33,195 bases of DNA, taken from contig JAFGXT010000034.1 in the NCBI GenBank assembly GCA_016936495.1, forward strand, positions 1-33,195, given 5' to 3'. A model generated the notes under the pieces. The model ran no database searches, was not told the origin of the DNA, and worked only from the letters and a program-made list of their open reading frames with translations. Shown piece by piece: positions 26,070 to 33,116 of the stretch. Positions within the stretch are counted from its first letter, which is position 1; each line of letters begins with the position of its first letter. The position numbers and the translations under genes are program-made. Origin of the DNA: Victivallales bacterium. Its GTDB lineage: Bacteria > Verrucomicrobiota > Lentisphaeria > Victivallales > SZUA-371.

Positions 26070-26690
26070 ATGGCGGAATTCTGCGTAAAACAACTCAAAA
26101 CCGGCGGGTTTGACGATAATTTCTCCTATGTCGTACACGCCCGGTCAAATGCCGACGTCGCCCTGATAGACCCCTGCGGCGACACCAGCATCATCCACGC
26201 CGCGCTGAAAGAGTTCGGGCAATATCAGCTCCGCTATATCCTGCTGACGCACGGACATCGCGATCACATCTCCGGCGTACCGGAATTCAAAAACAACTAT
26301 TCGGCTCCGGTTATCGCCCACCCGGATTGCTCCTTTCCCGCCGATCAACGGGTACGGAATCATGAAAAACTGCCCCTCGGTTCCGGCTTTATCGAATGCC
26401 TTTACGCCCCCGGACACACTCGCGACGGATTGCTCTACCGCCTCAGCGACGATAGCGCGCTGTTTACGGGTGATACGCTTTTCATCGACTGCTGCGGCTA
26501 TTGCGACGCCTCCAGCATGTTCAACACTATGCGCCAGGTAATATTCCCGCTGGCAGATTCCAATATCGTATATTCCGGGCACGACTACGGACGCGAACCC
26601 AGTGCTCTTCTCAGGGTGGAGAAACAGCGCAATCCCTATCTGGCGGCAAATACCCTGGAACAATTCAAAGAAGCCCTCAAAGAGCTGTAA
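26070..26690 (+). CDS. Metallo-beta-lactamase-fold hydrolase, ETHE1/glyoxalase II-like
   Basis: Soluble enzyme with a two-metal MBL core: T-H-G-H-R-D-H at 60-66 gives H61, H63, D65 and H66, followed by H116 (P-G-H-T), D135 (T-G-D-T-L-F) and H171 (S-G-H-D-Y-G). The L-F-I-D-C-C-G stretch after D135 and the C-terminal K-x-R-N-P-Y-L match persulfide dioxygenases and hydroxyacylglutathione hydrolases, which cannot be told apart here. I start at ATG 26070, which has GGAGG 5 nt upstream; the same frame is open from 25941, but that adds 43 residues without family similarity. 206 aa fits the family. It is divergent from the dehydrogenase gene. Confidence 0.88.
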   Translation: MAEFCVKQLKTGGFDDNFSYVVHARSNADVALIDPCGDTSIIHAALKEFGQYQLRYILLTHGHRDHISGVPEFKNNYSAPVIAHPDCSFPADQRVRNHEKLPLGSGFIECLYAPGHTRDGLLYRLSDDSALFTGDTLFIDCCGYCDASSMFNTMRQVIFPLADSNIVYSGHDYGREPSALLRVEKQRNPYLAANTLEQFKEALKEL

Positions 26691-26907
26691 TTTGAACTAA
26701 ACCATTTCAATATATACGCTCTTTTATCACTTTAATAATAATGCTTTACTCTATTCTCAGAGGCGTGGTGCTTTTGCTTTTTCAACTTTCAAATAAATTA
26801 TTGACCATGAAATGAAAACCTTTAACTGGCAATTATCCGGCAGTAGTGTTATATTTTAATCACAAGATATTTGAGGCTTATTTGAAACAACAAAAGATAG
26901 AAGAATT

Positions 26908-27651
26908 ATGGATAAAATAAAAAAAATCATCGCATTTCTGACTTTTCCGCTGATCTCATTACTGTTCGCGCTCATGGCGTTGCTGATGACCTCGTGCCAG
27001 TCTCAGGAATACTATACCGAAGAGGCGGTCATCGATGCGCGGTTTTTCGCGCTCAAACGGCTCAAGGAACTCGACCCGATTCAGCGTAATTACATCCGCT
27101 ACAATAAACCGGTCTTGATGAACGCCACTTATATGGGCAGTAACTACTGGGGCGGCATAAGCCCTCTGGGCGGCAAAGATTTTGCTCAGATGTGCGTGGT
27201 CTGGAATATTCCCGGCGAGGAATTGCCGGTGATCGTATTCGGCACAAGCGCCAAAGGCATACGCGGCTGGAAACCGATAAAGATTATCCGCAGGAAATTC
27301 CGGACGCATGACGCAACTCGGGAAGCGGCGATTCGTCAGGCGATGCTGTACGCCGTGAACAATATGCTGTATCTGTCCGATGACGATCAAAATAATGTAC
27401 GTTTTTCCGCTCCGGAGGCAGTGATAACCAATTTTGACCTGGATTTTGTTACCGCCGGAGAGAAGTTCATTGCCCTGTCTAAACAGCTGAAGCATCAAAT
27501 TTCCTTCGTATGGCCAAGCACTGAATCCGGACGCAAGGTGGTCGTCAGCGGTATATGCTCGGAAAACTTCGCCAACTGGGTGGCGGTATCGGGCTGGCTC
27601 GAGCAGGATCAGGTGCTGAAATCGCACACCGTGGGCAGTGTGGTCGAATAA
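26908..27651 (+). CDS. Lipoprotein of unknown function
   Basis: A long hydrophobic signal (about 8-29) ends L-L-M-T-S, followed by the lipidated Cys30. The mature part (about 218 aa) has A-R-F-F-A-L-K-R, Y-I-R-Y-N-K-P and M-C-V-V-W-N-I-P, echoing the smaller lipoprotein at 17517-17993. The remainder is mixed alpha/beta with no motif I know. The ribosome-binding site before ATG 26908 is weak (AGAAG). It heads a run of five same-strand genes, with yicC starting 20 nt after it. Confidence 0.75.
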   Translation: MDKIKKIIAFLTFPLISLLFALMALLMTSCQSQEYYTEEAVIDARFFALKRLKELDPIQRNYIRYNKPVLMNATYMGSNYWGGISPLGGKDFAQMCVVWNIPGEELPVIVFGTSAKGIRGWKPIKIIRRKFRTHDATREAAIRQAMLYAVNNMLYLSDDDQNNVRFSAPEAVITNFDLDFVTAGEKFIALSKQLKHQISFVWPSTESGRKVVVSGICSENFANWVAVSGWLEQDQVLKSHTVGSVVE

Positions 27652-27670
27652 ATTCAGGAGAATTGATTAT

Positions 27671-28558
27671 ATGAGAAGCATGACCGGATTCGGTAGAGGC
27701 GTTGCCGCCAACAATAACGCCGACGTCAGTTTCAGCGTGGAAATATGCTCTATCAATCGCAAACAGTTTGACCTGAGAACGGTGTTGCCTCCTGAGCTTT
27801 CCTCGCTTGAACCGCTGTTGAGAAATACTATAAGCGGCAAAATAAGCCGTGGCGCGGTAAATGCCAAAGTCCAGATACAGCTCGGTCCGCAAGCCACCCG
27901 GGAAGCGGTGCATCTTAATTCCTCGCTGCTGGAGGGACTGGTGGAAAAAAGCCGTCAGCTTGCCGACCGCCTCGGACTCAAAGAAGACGTCATGATAAGA
28001 GATTTCATGCAGATTCCCGGAGTTATTGAGCTCAGCACTCCCGATCTGGATCTGCCGGGAATACAGGATACCTTTATGGAAGCGGTAACAATGGCGATGC
28101 GCGAACTCATCAGTATGAAAGAAAACGAAGGCGCCCATATCCGGGAAGACATCTCAGCACGTATAGAAATTCTCAAAAGCCTGGTTGACGAAATAGAACC
28201 GCTGGCGCAGGAGATTCCCGAAAAACAAAAAATTAAATTGCTCCAGCGTTTGGAAAACTCCGGGCTGGGCGTGGATTGCGATGACGAACGCATTCTCCGC
28301 GAAATCGTCATCTACAGCGACAAGGCCGATGTGTCCGAAGAAATAACCCGGCTGAAAAGTCATTTCAAACAGTTTGACGGGTATTTGAACAATGGTTCAG
28401 AACCCGCCGGACGCAGCCTGGATTTTCTTATTCAGGAATTTAATCGCGAAACCACCACCCTGGGCAATAAAGCCGCCGGCTGTGCCATTTCCCCACTGGT
28501 GGTGAAAATGAAAACCGAACTTGAAAAAATCCGTGAACAGGTACAGAACATAGAATAG
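27671..28558 (+). CDS. yicC: YicC/YloC-family endoribonuclease
   Basis: Conserved bacterial family reported as an endoribonuclease that can act on small RNAs. The N-terminus M-R-S-M-T-G-F-G-R-G is diagnostic. The C-terminal DUF1732 part ends with R-S-L-D-F-L-I-Q-E-F-N-R-E-x-x-T-L-G-N-K, also diagnostic. The length of 295 aa is normal. I start at ATG 27671 because AGGAG lies 10 nt before it and the family starts at this Met; the frame is open from 27638, inside the preceding gene. The serine acetyltransferase gene begins 15 bp downstream. Confidence 0.93.
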   Translation: MRSMTGFGRGVAANNNADVSFSVEICSINRKQFDLRTVLPPELSSLEPLLRNTISGKISRGAVNAKVQIQLGPQATREAVHLNSSLLEGLVEKSRQLADRLGLKEDVMIRDFMQIPGVIELSTPDLDLPGIQDTFMEAVTMAMRELISMKENEGAHIREDISARIEILKSLVDEIEPLAQEIPEKQKIKLLQRLENSGLGVDCDDERILREIVIYSDKADVSEEITRLKSHFKQFDGYLNNGSEPAGRSLDFLIQEFNRETTTLGNKAAGCAISPLVVKMKTELEKIREQVQNIE

Positions 28559-28573
28559 CATTGGAGGCGTTTC

Positions 28574-29512
28574 ATGATAGAATGCAATAATGAAAAGATC
28601 AACCGCAGTTCACCGGTCGAATACCTGGATAAACTGGTGGACGACGTTTGCGCCACTTATGAAGACAGTAAAGGTATAAATCATCTTCAGGGCTTTGATA
28701 TTCCCTGCCAGCAGGAAGTGCTGGAAGTAATAGAAGAACTGCTGGAAATAGTATTCCCCGGCTTCAAAGGCGTAAGAACATATGATATGAACACGATTCG
28801 CTACAGTGTCGGCGAAATGTTGTCATGCCTGCATAAAAAACTTTCACGTCTTATTTTCAAAGCCCTGCATTATAATTGCAAGATGGAAAACTGCAAGGAC
28901 TGCGAGGTGAGCGAACTCACCGCCAACGCCACCCGCACCCTGCTTGAAGCCATCCCCCGCATCCGGGAGGTGATGAAAAAAGATATACACGCAGCTTATG
29001 ACGGCGATCCGGCGGCGTTTTCACTCGATGAAATCGTGGTCAGTTATCCCGGTGTGAAAGCAATCACCATTCAACGCTTTGCTCATGTGCTTTATCATCA
29101 TAAGGTTCCGCTCATCCCACGCATGATGACCGAGTACGCCCATAGTGAGACCGGTATAGACATACACCCCGGAGCGCACCTTGACAAAGGCGTATTCATC
29201 GATCACGGCACCGGTGTGGTTATAGGCGAGACCGCTACGCTCGGTGATAATGTGAAAATTTATCAAGGCGTTACCCTGGGAGCGTTGAGCTTCCCCAAAG
29301 ACGCCTGCGGACAGATCATCAAAGGCGCCAGACGGCATCCTACCATCGAAAGCGATGTTACCATCTATTCCGGTGCCACCGTGCTGGGCAATATCACCAT
29401 CGGCAAAGGTTCGATTATCGGCGGTAACGTATGGCTGACGGAATCTGTCGCTCCGGGTTCAAAAATCACAATACCAACTCCAGAGCTGAGAATAAAAACC
29501 CCGAAACAGTGA
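28574..29512 (+). CDS. cysE: Serine O-acetyltransferase
   Basis: Makes O-acetylserine from serine and acetyl-CoA, the carbon skeleton for cysteine. The N-terminal helical domain (about 1-170) is followed by a left-handed beta-helix of hexapeptide repeats (about 190-300), with I-D-I-H-P-G-A, F-I-D-H-G-T-G-V-V-I-G-E-T and V-K-I-Y-Q-G-V-T-L-G-A. The histidines of the two first blocks correspond to the catalytic and substrate-binding ones of CysE. At 312 aa it has a longer N-terminal part than E. coli CysE (273), with a Cys-rich stretch C-K-M-E-N-C-K-D-C near 102-110 that could bind metal. GGAGG precedes ATG 28574. No cysteine synthase gene is in the window. Confidence 0.93.
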   Translation: MIECNNEKINRSSPVEYLDKLVDDVCATYEDSKGINHLQGFDIPCQQEVLEVIEELLEIVFPGFKGVRTYDMNTIRYSVGEMLSCLHKKLSRLIFKALHYNCKMENCKDCEVSELTANATRTLLEAIPRIREVMKKDIHAAYDGDPAAFSLDEIVVSYPGVKAITIQRFAHVLYHHKVPLIPRMMTEYAHSETGIDIHPGAHLDKGVFIDHGTGVVIGETATLGDNVKIYQGVTLGALSFPKDACGQIIKGARRHPTIESDVTIYSGATVLGNITIGKGSIIGGNVWLTESVAPGSKITIPTPELRIKTPKQ

Positions 29513-29540
29513 GCGTACCGGAATCTCCGGTAGACAAATT

Positions 29541-30233
29541 ATGGACAATTATCTGATAAAACAATATGACGAAATACGGCAGAATATCGTCGACGCGGCA
29601 CGGAAGGCAGGACGCGATCCCGATGAAGTCAAACTCATCGCGGTAAGCAAAACTTTTCCCAATGAGGACATCGAAACCCTTTATCAACACGGACACCGCC
29701 TCTTCGGCGAAAATAAAATACAGGAACTCGATCTGAAAAAGCCTCAGCTTCCCGATGATATCCAGTGGCATTTCATTGGGCATCTTCAGGGAAACAAGGC
29801 GGTAAAAGCCATCGAATGTGCCACCTGCATTCATTCAATTGATTCTCTGCGCCTGCTCGGCAGGGTTGACCGTCTGGCTGGAGACATGCGCCGGAAAGTA
29901 CAGATTATGCTTGAATTGAACCTCTCAGGAGAAGAAACGAAATACGGCACCGACGTCAAAACCGCCATGGAAATCGCCGAAGAAGCGGTAAAATGTGAAA
30001 ATTTAATATTTTCCGGGCTGATGACCATGGCTCCCTGGGGCGCGACTGAGAAACAGTTGCATAAGGTCTTCGGTGGATTACGCGAACTGCGTGAACGCAT
30101 GGAAAAAGAATTCGCGATAAAATTGCCAGAACTTTCCATGGGAATGAGCGACGACTATAAGGTCGCCATAGCCGAAGGCTCCACTTTGCTCAGAATCGGA
30201 ACCGCTATTTTCGGCAAAAGGAATTATTTGTGA
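29541..30233 (+). CDS. YggS/PLPBP-family pyridoxal phosphate homeostasis protein
   Basis: Single-domain PLP-binding TIM barrel like the alanine racemase N-terminal domain, with no known enzyme activity; it keeps PLP and amino/keto-acid pools balanced. The PLP lysine is K37 in L-I-A-V-S-K-T. Further family blocks are F-G-E-N-K-I-Q-E, W-H-F-I-G-H-L-Q-G-N-K, G-L-M-T-M-A, L-S-M-G-M-S-D-D and the last turn R-I-G-T-A-I-F-G. 230 aa is the standard length. The ribosome-binding site is weak. Its stop codon overlaps the start of panE. Confidence 0.94.
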   Translation: MDNYLIKQYDEIRQNIVDAARKAGRDPDEVKLIAVSKTFPNEDIETLYQHGHRLFGENKIQELDLKKPQLPDDIQWHFIGHLQGNKAVKAIECATCIHSIDSLRLLGRVDRLAGDMRRKVQIMLELNLSGEETKYGTDVKTAMEIAEEAVKCENLIFSGLMTMAPWGATEKQLHKVFGGLRELRERMEKEFAIKLPELSMGMSDDYKVAIAEGSTLLRIGTAIFGKRNYL

Positions 30234-31165
30234 AAAATTGTGAAATACTTGTAATCGGCGCTGGAGCGGTAGGAGTATTTTTTCATTCGCGCCTCGCGAA
30301 AGCCAATGAAAACGCCAAGGTTTCCGTCATTGCCAGGTCTGATTACGATCATGTAAAAGCTTACGGATATAACATATGCAGTCCCGATGAAGATATACAC
30401 TTTATGCCTTCAGCGGTTTTTCGCGACGTTTCAGACTATGACCGCAAAGCCGATTTTGTGATCGTCTGTACCAAAGTACTGCCCGGCATAGATATACCAG
30501 AGCTCATCCGTCCGGCGGTATCGGAAGACACATCCATCGTCCTTATCCAGAACGGCATAGATATCGAAAGTGGCGTCGCCGCCGCGTTTCCCGATAATGA
30601 ACTTATCAGCGGCATCGCTTATGTAGGTGTAGCGCGTTCGCAAGCCGGACGGATCGAACACACCGACGGCGGCAGACTTAAGCTGGGGGTATATCCGCAA
30701 GGACGCTCAGGGAAGCTCGAAGCCCTGGCGGAAATGTACCGTAAAAGCGACATCCCCACTGAAATATTTGACGACATAATCCGTGTCCGCTGGGAAAAAC
30801 TGGTCTGGAACACCTCCTACAATCCGGTGTCAGTCCTGACCCGCTCAAACACCGCTCAGATCATGAATGATCCTGACTGCGAGACGCTTATACGCGGAAT
30901 AATGGAAGAAATATGCCTTATAGCCGAAGCGGCGGGCTGGAAACAGCGTGACGGCATTGTAGATGAAATGCTTGCCTATACCCGTCAGTTCCGCCCCTAC
31001 AAACCCAGTATGCTGGTGGATTACGAGCAAGGCAGAAAAATGGAAATAGAAGCCATTATCGGCAATCCGCTCCGGACTGCTCAACACTATGGCATAGACG
31101 TACCGCATATACAGAGCGTATACGCTATAATTAAGCTATTAAGTCATTCAAGTACAAAGATTTAA
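30230..31165 (+). CDS. panE: 2-dehydropantoate 2-reductase (ketopantoate reductase)
   Basis: NADPH-dependent reduction of ketopantoate to pantoate on the way to coenzyme A. The Rossmann motif I-G-A-G-A-V-G is at 9-15, the C-T-K block at 80-82, and I-Q-N-G-I-D at 106-111. Catalytic K190 lies in R-W-E-K-L-V-W-N, and the C-terminal domain has K-P-S-M-L-V-D-Y-E-Q-G-R. It uses a GTG start overlapping the previous TGA (GTGA), with AAGGA upstream, so the two genes are coupled. The pairing with a PLP-homeostasis protein, whose loss is known to disturb branched-chain and pantothenate metabolism, fits a functional link. Confidence 0.92.
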   Translation: MKNCEILVIGAGAVGVFFHSRLAKANENAKVSVIARSDYDHVKAYGYNICSPDEDIHFMPSAVFRDVSDYDRKADFVIVCTKVLPGIDIPELIRPAVSEDTSIVLIQNGIDIESGVAAAFPDNELISGIAYVGVARSQAGRIEHTDGGRLKLGVYPQGRSGKLEALAEMYRKSDIPTEIFDDIIRVRWEKLVWNTSYNPVSVLTRSNTAQIMNDPDCETLIRGIMEEICLIAEAAGWKQRDGIVDEMLAYTRQFRPYKPSMLVDYEQGRKMEIEAIIGNPLRTAQHYGIDVPHIQSVYAIIKLLSHSSTKI

Positions 31166-31189
31166 ACACTTATCAGCTGCGCTGGTATT

Positions 31190-31351
31190 ACGGATGGTCT
31201 ATCACAGGACATCAGATTATTTTTCCGGCGTTGGCGCCTCGCTGTCGTAGCCAACGCCCGCTTTAACAGCATAATGAATGGCACTTCCAAAACAATACCC
31301 GCGGAACAAGTGTTGTCTGAACTCAGAGCAGAATTGGCAAGTAAAAGATGA
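31190..31351 (+). pseudogene. Truncated RelB/DinJ-like antitoxin remnant
   Basis: 54 codons without a stop or proper start end in TGA at 31349-31351. The first part reads G-L-S-Q-D-I-R-L-F-F-R, like the RelB/DinJ ribbon-helix-helix block (G-L-S-x-x-x-A-I-R-L-F-L), with residues missing. The last part reads N-A-R-F-N-S-I-M-N-G-T-S-K-T, then A-E-Q-V-L-S-E-L, like the toxin-binding tail of such antitoxins. The stop overlaps the toxin ATG as ATGA, a common antitoxin-toxin arrangement. The N-terminus is lost. Confidence 0.65.
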
Positions 31352-31507
31352 AATTAGAATTTCACGATCTAGCCAAAGCCGAAGTTCGTAAATCCATGCT
31401 TTACTACGAATCAGAACAACCCAATCAGGGGGGATGAATTTCTTGATGAGATAGAAAAAGCCATTGATTTGATAAAACTATATCCATGGGCATGGCCTTC
31501 GCTAGGA
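31348..31507 (+). pseudogene. Frameshifted and truncated ParE/RelE-family toxin
   Basis: ATG 31348 opens M-K-L-E-F-H-D-L-A-K-A-E-V ... Y-Y-E-S-E-Q-P-N-Q-G-G and stops at 31435-31437. Dropping one G from the G6 run at 31428-31433 continues in frame as D-E-F-L-D-E-I-E-K-A-I-D-L-I, then Y-P-W-A-W-P-S-L, which is the classic ParE core (Y-Y-E ... F-L-x-E-I-E-x-A ... P-x-x-W-P). The C-terminal strands with the conserved R-R-F-x-Y region are missing: the sequence changes to an Rhs fragment at about 31508. It is not expected to be active. Confidence 0.7.
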
Positions 31508-31720
31508 TTACAAGTAAGAGCCATCGGTGAGGGTGCAGACAGTACGCTGGCATTTGTCGTTGCAGGTATAAGCATTGTTCAACGCCGGGGTCATCCCGTT
31601 CATCAAACTCATTGAAATCCTCCGTCCCATTCCATCGTAACCATACTGCACACTATAGTTTACTATATATGGAACCGTCGCAGATGCAAGCCCCGGATGT
31701 TCGGCGGTGGCGTCAATCAC
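31508..31720 (-). pseudogene. Fragment of an Rhs / YD-repeat protein gene
   Basis: The 70-codon frame includes V-Q-Y-G-Y-D-G-M-G-R-R-I-S and Y-T-C-N-D-K-C-Q-R-T-V, then L-T-D-G-S-Y, two typical YD-repeat units of Rhs/RHS wall-associated proteins. A full Rhs protein is over a thousand residues, so this is an isolated piece. It ends where the toxin fragment stops and begins 20 bp from the left inverted-repeat arm. Confidence 0.6.
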
Positions 31721-31739
31721 TCGTTAAAGGCAATTTTGT

Positions 31740-31838
31740 ATTTTATGGCCTTAAAAAATCAAAAATTGAGGCGCAAGATTTTTTCAATATCTTCATTTTT
31801 GAACATAAAACACCCACAAAACCGATGCACGGCACCAC
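31740..31838 (+). repeat. Left arm of 99-bp inverted repeat
   Basis: Begins ATTTTATGGCC and ends GCACGGCACCAC. It differs from the right arm only at five positions within 31801-31817. It contains an 8-bp hairpin stem (AAAAAATC 31753-31760 with GATTTTTT 31777-31784). Confidence 0.9.
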
Positions 31839-31917
31839 TCACACACGGCACCACTCACACATGGCACCACTCACACACGGCACCACTCACATATTCACGG
31901 CACCACTCACATATTTC
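31831..31917 (+). repeat. Tandem array of five GGCACCACTCACA units
   Basis: Three 16-bp units (31831, 31847, 31863) with one base change, then a 20-bp and a 19-bp unit (31879, 31899) where the tail becomes CATATT. The array starts inside the left arm and runs into the stop codon of the DUF4236 gene. Confidence 0.9.
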
Positions 31918-32998
31918 AACTATTTTGTCTAATAGCTGTTCCAATATGGGTTATTGATGATTTGAGATTTTGAATAAGTCCGAGTTTTGATATATGCAAT
32001 AGTTCATTTAACCCTGTATTACTTTTGAAATGTGCTGTTTGATATAAGGCTATTGGAATTTCATAATTATTGTTAAATCTTTTATCCGGACCGCCTTTTT
32101 TGTTCACATACCTCCAGGTTCTATCTACAATACGTGCATCACTTGGAACACCTTCAGACTCAATGAATTTCATTTCACCAACCTCTATATTCAGATTGCC
32201 ATAAGAAACTGCTCCAACAGTATTACCCTCAAAAATCAGGATTTTATCAGGGAAAAAATATAAGGTTTGCTTACCAACTGAAATTGATGGAGTAGAGACA
32301 TTAGTTTTAACAAACGGAGGATGAGAAAAATTAATTTTTGTAATATGCCGTTTTACTATTGTATCAGCTCCTGAATTATATTTGTAGTCACTGACATTGC
32401 CCTTGGCACTGATGTGCCAGATTTTCTTTGATTTATTAAGTGCACATATTGACTCATATAATTTCTCATATAATACAGCAAATTCATTATCAAGATCATA
32501 TAAAACGACAACGGTTTTCACCAACCGGTCTCTGATTGTGGTTAAAACAAGCGAAATAATAGCAATAGCTATAATTATACCGAATAAGGTCGGCTTGTCT
32601 AATGTCCATATCCACAAGAGCAACGGGAGCGAAAGCCAAAATACAAATGGTCTTAACCGCATTTTTTTTCGTTTTTCTATAAATTCATTAATCAAATCTT
32701 GTGATGAAGAATCTACAATTAATGCAGTATCAGCGCTCTCAATCTCTTCCATTGCGACATTGTCTGTCGTAATTATCTGGGATGGCTCTATTTGTCTTTG
32801 ACCTGTAGTCCGTGTATTTTTATTGTTGCATAAATATTGCCGATAATATATTCCACCGCGCCCCATGTGGACATAGTTGCCGCGTGGTCCCGTGCCAAAC
32901 CGTAATCCCTTTACCCCTGCAGAAACTCCAACTCCAGATTTTGATAAATTTAAACGTAATGGACCCAAACGAACACTTTTCCTGATGTAAAATCCCAT
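31916..32998 (-). CDS. DUF4236 domain membrane protein
   Basis: 360 aa. Residues 1-55 (M-G-F-Y-I-R-K-S-V-R-L-G, L-N-L-S-K-S-G-V-G-V-S-A-G, F-G-T-G-P-R-G-N-Y-V) are the DUF4236 domain, of unknown function. A charged linker precedes two membrane helices (about 116-131 and 135-157). The C-terminal 200 residues form a beta-rich soluble domain with L-Y-F-F-P-D-K-I-L-I-F-E-G, V-P-S-D-A-R-I-V and K-K-G-G-P-D-K-R-F; similar tails occur in other DUF4236 proteins. GAGGAG lies 11 nt before ATG 32998. The gene is clearly more AT-rich than the rest of the window and sits between inverted-repeat arms, which suggests transfer. Confidence 0.85.
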   Translation of the reverse strand: MGFYIRKSVRLGPLRLNLSKSGVGVSAGVKGLRFGTGPRGNYVHMGRGGIYYRQYLCNNKNTRTTGQRQIEPSQIITTDNVAMEEIESADTALIVDSSSQDLINEFIEKRKKMRLRPFVFWLSLPLLLWIWTLDKPTLFGIIIAIAIISLVLTTIRDRLVKTVVVLYDLDNEFAVLYEKLYESICALNKSKKIWHISAKGNVSDYKYNSGADTIVKRHITKINFSHPPFVKTNVSTPSISVGKQTLYFFPDKILIFEGNTVGAVSYGNLNIEVGEMKFIESEGVPSDARIVDRTWRYVNKKGGPDKRFNNNYEIPIALYQTAHFKSNTGLNELLHISKLGLIQNLKSSITHIGTAIRQNS

Positions 32999-33057
32999 AA
33001 TTGATGAACTCTCCTCTTAACAGTTTGGAAATAAAATAAACTTATTTGGCTTAATCA

Positions 33058-33116
33058 TGGTGCCGTGCATCGGTTTACGAATCGTGGTGACGAATCGTGG
33101 TGCCGTGCATCGGTTT
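33058..33116 (+). repeat. Direct repeats at the inner edge of the right arm
   Basis: TGGTGCCGTGCATCGGTTT occurs at 33058-33076 and 33098-33116. Between and overlapping them ACGAATCGTGGTG is tandemly doubled (33077-33089, 33090-33102). The core GGTGCCGTG is the complement of the CACGGCACC core of the left array. Confidence 0.9.

Noticed and set aside
31227-31258. 9-bp perfect hairpin (GGCGTTGGC / GCCAACGCC) as a panE terminator
   Set aside because: 14-nt loop, no T-run on either strand, and it lies inside the antitoxin remnant.
31204-31340. Minus-strand reading ending A-P-T-P-E-K opposite the antitoxin remnant
   Set aside because: No family similarity; the plus-strand reading matches a RelB-type tail and overlaps the toxin start as expected.
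31831-31917. CRISPR-like array
   Set aside because: Units of 16-20 bp follow each other directly without spacers, and no cas genes are near.
31612-31957. Plus-strand frames of 86-106 codons with T-H-T-R-H-H-S-H repeats
   Set aside because: The repeats in the peptide are only the translation of the 16-bp DNA tandem array; the frames cross the inverted-repeat arm and have no domain.
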